This document shows, in pieces, positions 6,203 to 6,825 of a DNA stretch of 6,825 nucleotides. The translations under genes and the position numbers were made by a program. The notes beneath the pieces are model-generated. The model saw nothing but the letters and a program-made list of their open reading frames with translations, was not told the origin of the DNA and made no database searches. Source of the stretch: an uncultured Ruminococcus sp. (GTDB lineage: Bacteria; Bacillota; Clostridia; Oscillospirales; Ruminococcaceae); NCBI GenBank assembly GCA_946404705.1, contig CAMJES010000121.1, positions 1 through 6,825 of the forward strand, written 5' to 3'. Numbering within the stretch: position 1 is the stretch's first letter; every line of letters begins with the position of its first letter.

Positions 6203-6669
6203 TTATCTGTGCAGTCCCATAAGCATTTCAACCACCGCAGGGTCATAGTGGGAGAAGAACAGGCTCTCGCCCTCGTCAACTGCAGAAATTGCCGCCATAT
6301 CATCATCGGTCAGAGCAAAATCAAATACGTTGATATTTTCCGTCATACGCTCCTTGTGAGTGGACTTTGGAATAACGACAACATCGCTCTGGAGCAAAAA
6401 TCTCAGCGCTATCTGCGCAGGGGTTTTTCCGTATTTTTTGCCAAGTTCACAGAGAACGGGATCTGTAAAGAAGTCCTTTCTGCCCTCGGCAAAAGGCCCC
6501 CAGCTTTCGTGGACAACGCCGTAATTTTTCATATATTCGTGAGCCTTTTTCTGCTGCTGATAAATGTGAGTTTCCATCTGATTTACCGCAGGAGTTACCT
6601 CGGCAAAGCTGCATATATCCACAAGACTGTCGGGATAAAAATTCGATACTCCTATTGCACGGAGCTTGC
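6203..6669 (-). CDS. Aldo/keto reductase, N-terminal half missing
   Basis: About 155 residues of the C-terminal half of an NADPH-dependent aldo/keto reductase of the 2,5-diketo-gluconate reductase-like (AKR5) type. It enters at KLRAIGVSNFYPDSL, runs through PAVNQMETHIYQQQ, WGPFAEGR and KYGKTPAQIALRFLLQSDVV to IPKSTHKERMTENINVFDF (the cofactor-phosphate loop) and ends at TAA 6203-6205. Families of this type are about 280 residues. The missing half carries the catalytic Asp, Tyr, Lys and His, so this piece alone cannot be active. The frame hits TAG (6673-6671) at the point where the sequence switches to a phage-like reading frame. A GTG at 6622 can be called as a start, but it lies inside the conserved fold and has no role as a true start. 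Its loss looks like an assembly or amplification chimera. Confidence 0.9.
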
Positions 6670-6825
6670 GCTATGGGCGGAATAATGCTGAAACCGTATC
6701 TTACACCGAGCGGCATTGCAACGGCGTATATACAGGCTGACAGCTTCTTCCCTACTGCGTTTGACAGCAACGGAAACATCACAGGCTGCATTTTCACCGA
6801 GCGGAAGATAGTCGGCAAGAGGTAT
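6661..6825 (+). CDS. Phage portal protein fragment (SPP1 gp6/A118-like)
   Basis: Fifty-five codons open at both ends: GACAMGGIMLKPYL, then IATAYIQADSFFPTAFDS, then GNITGCIFTERKIVGKRY. The order 'ALGG..LKPY', 'ADxFxPTAFD', 'G.IT...F.....GK.Y' is that of portal proteins of the SPP1 gp6/A118 type, the dodecameric ring through which DNA is packaged into tailed-phage heads. This is recognition from memory on a short piece. Start, stop and neighbours are all missing. It faces the truncated aldo/keto reductase and overlaps it by 9 bp that make sense in both genes. No other phage gene is visible in the window, so it should not be read as evidence that this locus is a prophage. Confidence 0.65.

Noticed and set aside
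6661..6825. Prophage at this locus
   Set aside because: Only 55 codons of one structural gene are present, joined by microhomology. No integrase, attachment repeat or neighbouring phage gene is visible.
1..6825. CRISPR array, tRNA, rRNA or riboswitch
   Set aside because: No regularly spaced direct repeats, cloverleaf or known aptamer-like blocks were seen on either strand by eye.

Overview
The window looks like one complete contig from a low-to-middle GC Clostridia-type Firmicute, probably Ruminococcaceae-like. That placement is an inference from AT-rich intergenic DNA, strong GGAGG-type ribosome binding sites, consensus -35/-10 boxes, and the character of the XRE, Rieske-oxidoreductase, lipoprotein and aldo/keto reductase genes. 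Both ends look technically compromised. Bases 13-46 are an Illumina read-2 adapter. The last ~160 bases are a phage portal-like gene fragment fused head-on to a truncated aldo/keto reductase across a 9-bp microhomology.

Left half (47-3802, minus strand): a tight four-gene operon driven by a good promoter at 3833-3861. In transcription order it encodes a DUF4261-like protein, a protein resembling the DMP19/DUF4375 family, a 139-residue protein with a possible beta-grasp (ubiquitin-like) plan, and the first 572 residues of a large DUF5724/DUF4132-type protein that is cut off by the adapter. Gaps are 29 nt, a 4-nt ATGA overlap, and 12 nt, so the products are probably made together. None has a well-established function. 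The set resembles a multi-gene cassette of the DUF4132 (YehI/MolR) type, and the missing DNA beyond base 47 would be the most informative part.

Middle (3803-4547): a divergent intergenic region with promoters for both sides. A 17-bp palindrome sits just after the -10 box of an XRE-family regulator gene (4027-4362) and is a likely autoregulatory operator. The regulator is followed by a 100-bp, almost fully palindromic element that contains a strong bidirectional intrinsic terminator and may be a MITE.

Right half (4548-6825): a small-protein gene with an apparent one-base frameshift, then an FAD/Rieske oxidoreductase gene interrupted by one in-frame TGA. Next comes a convergent lipoprotein gene start carrying two stops in its signal-peptide region, then the C-terminal half of an aldo/keto reductase, then the portal fragment. 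Lesions are concentrated here, while the left operon reads cleanly up to the adapter. Either this is a decaying locus or the right-hand assembly is of poor quality. I do not see a convincing new defence or mobile system that is complete within the window. The best lead for new biology is the left operon.
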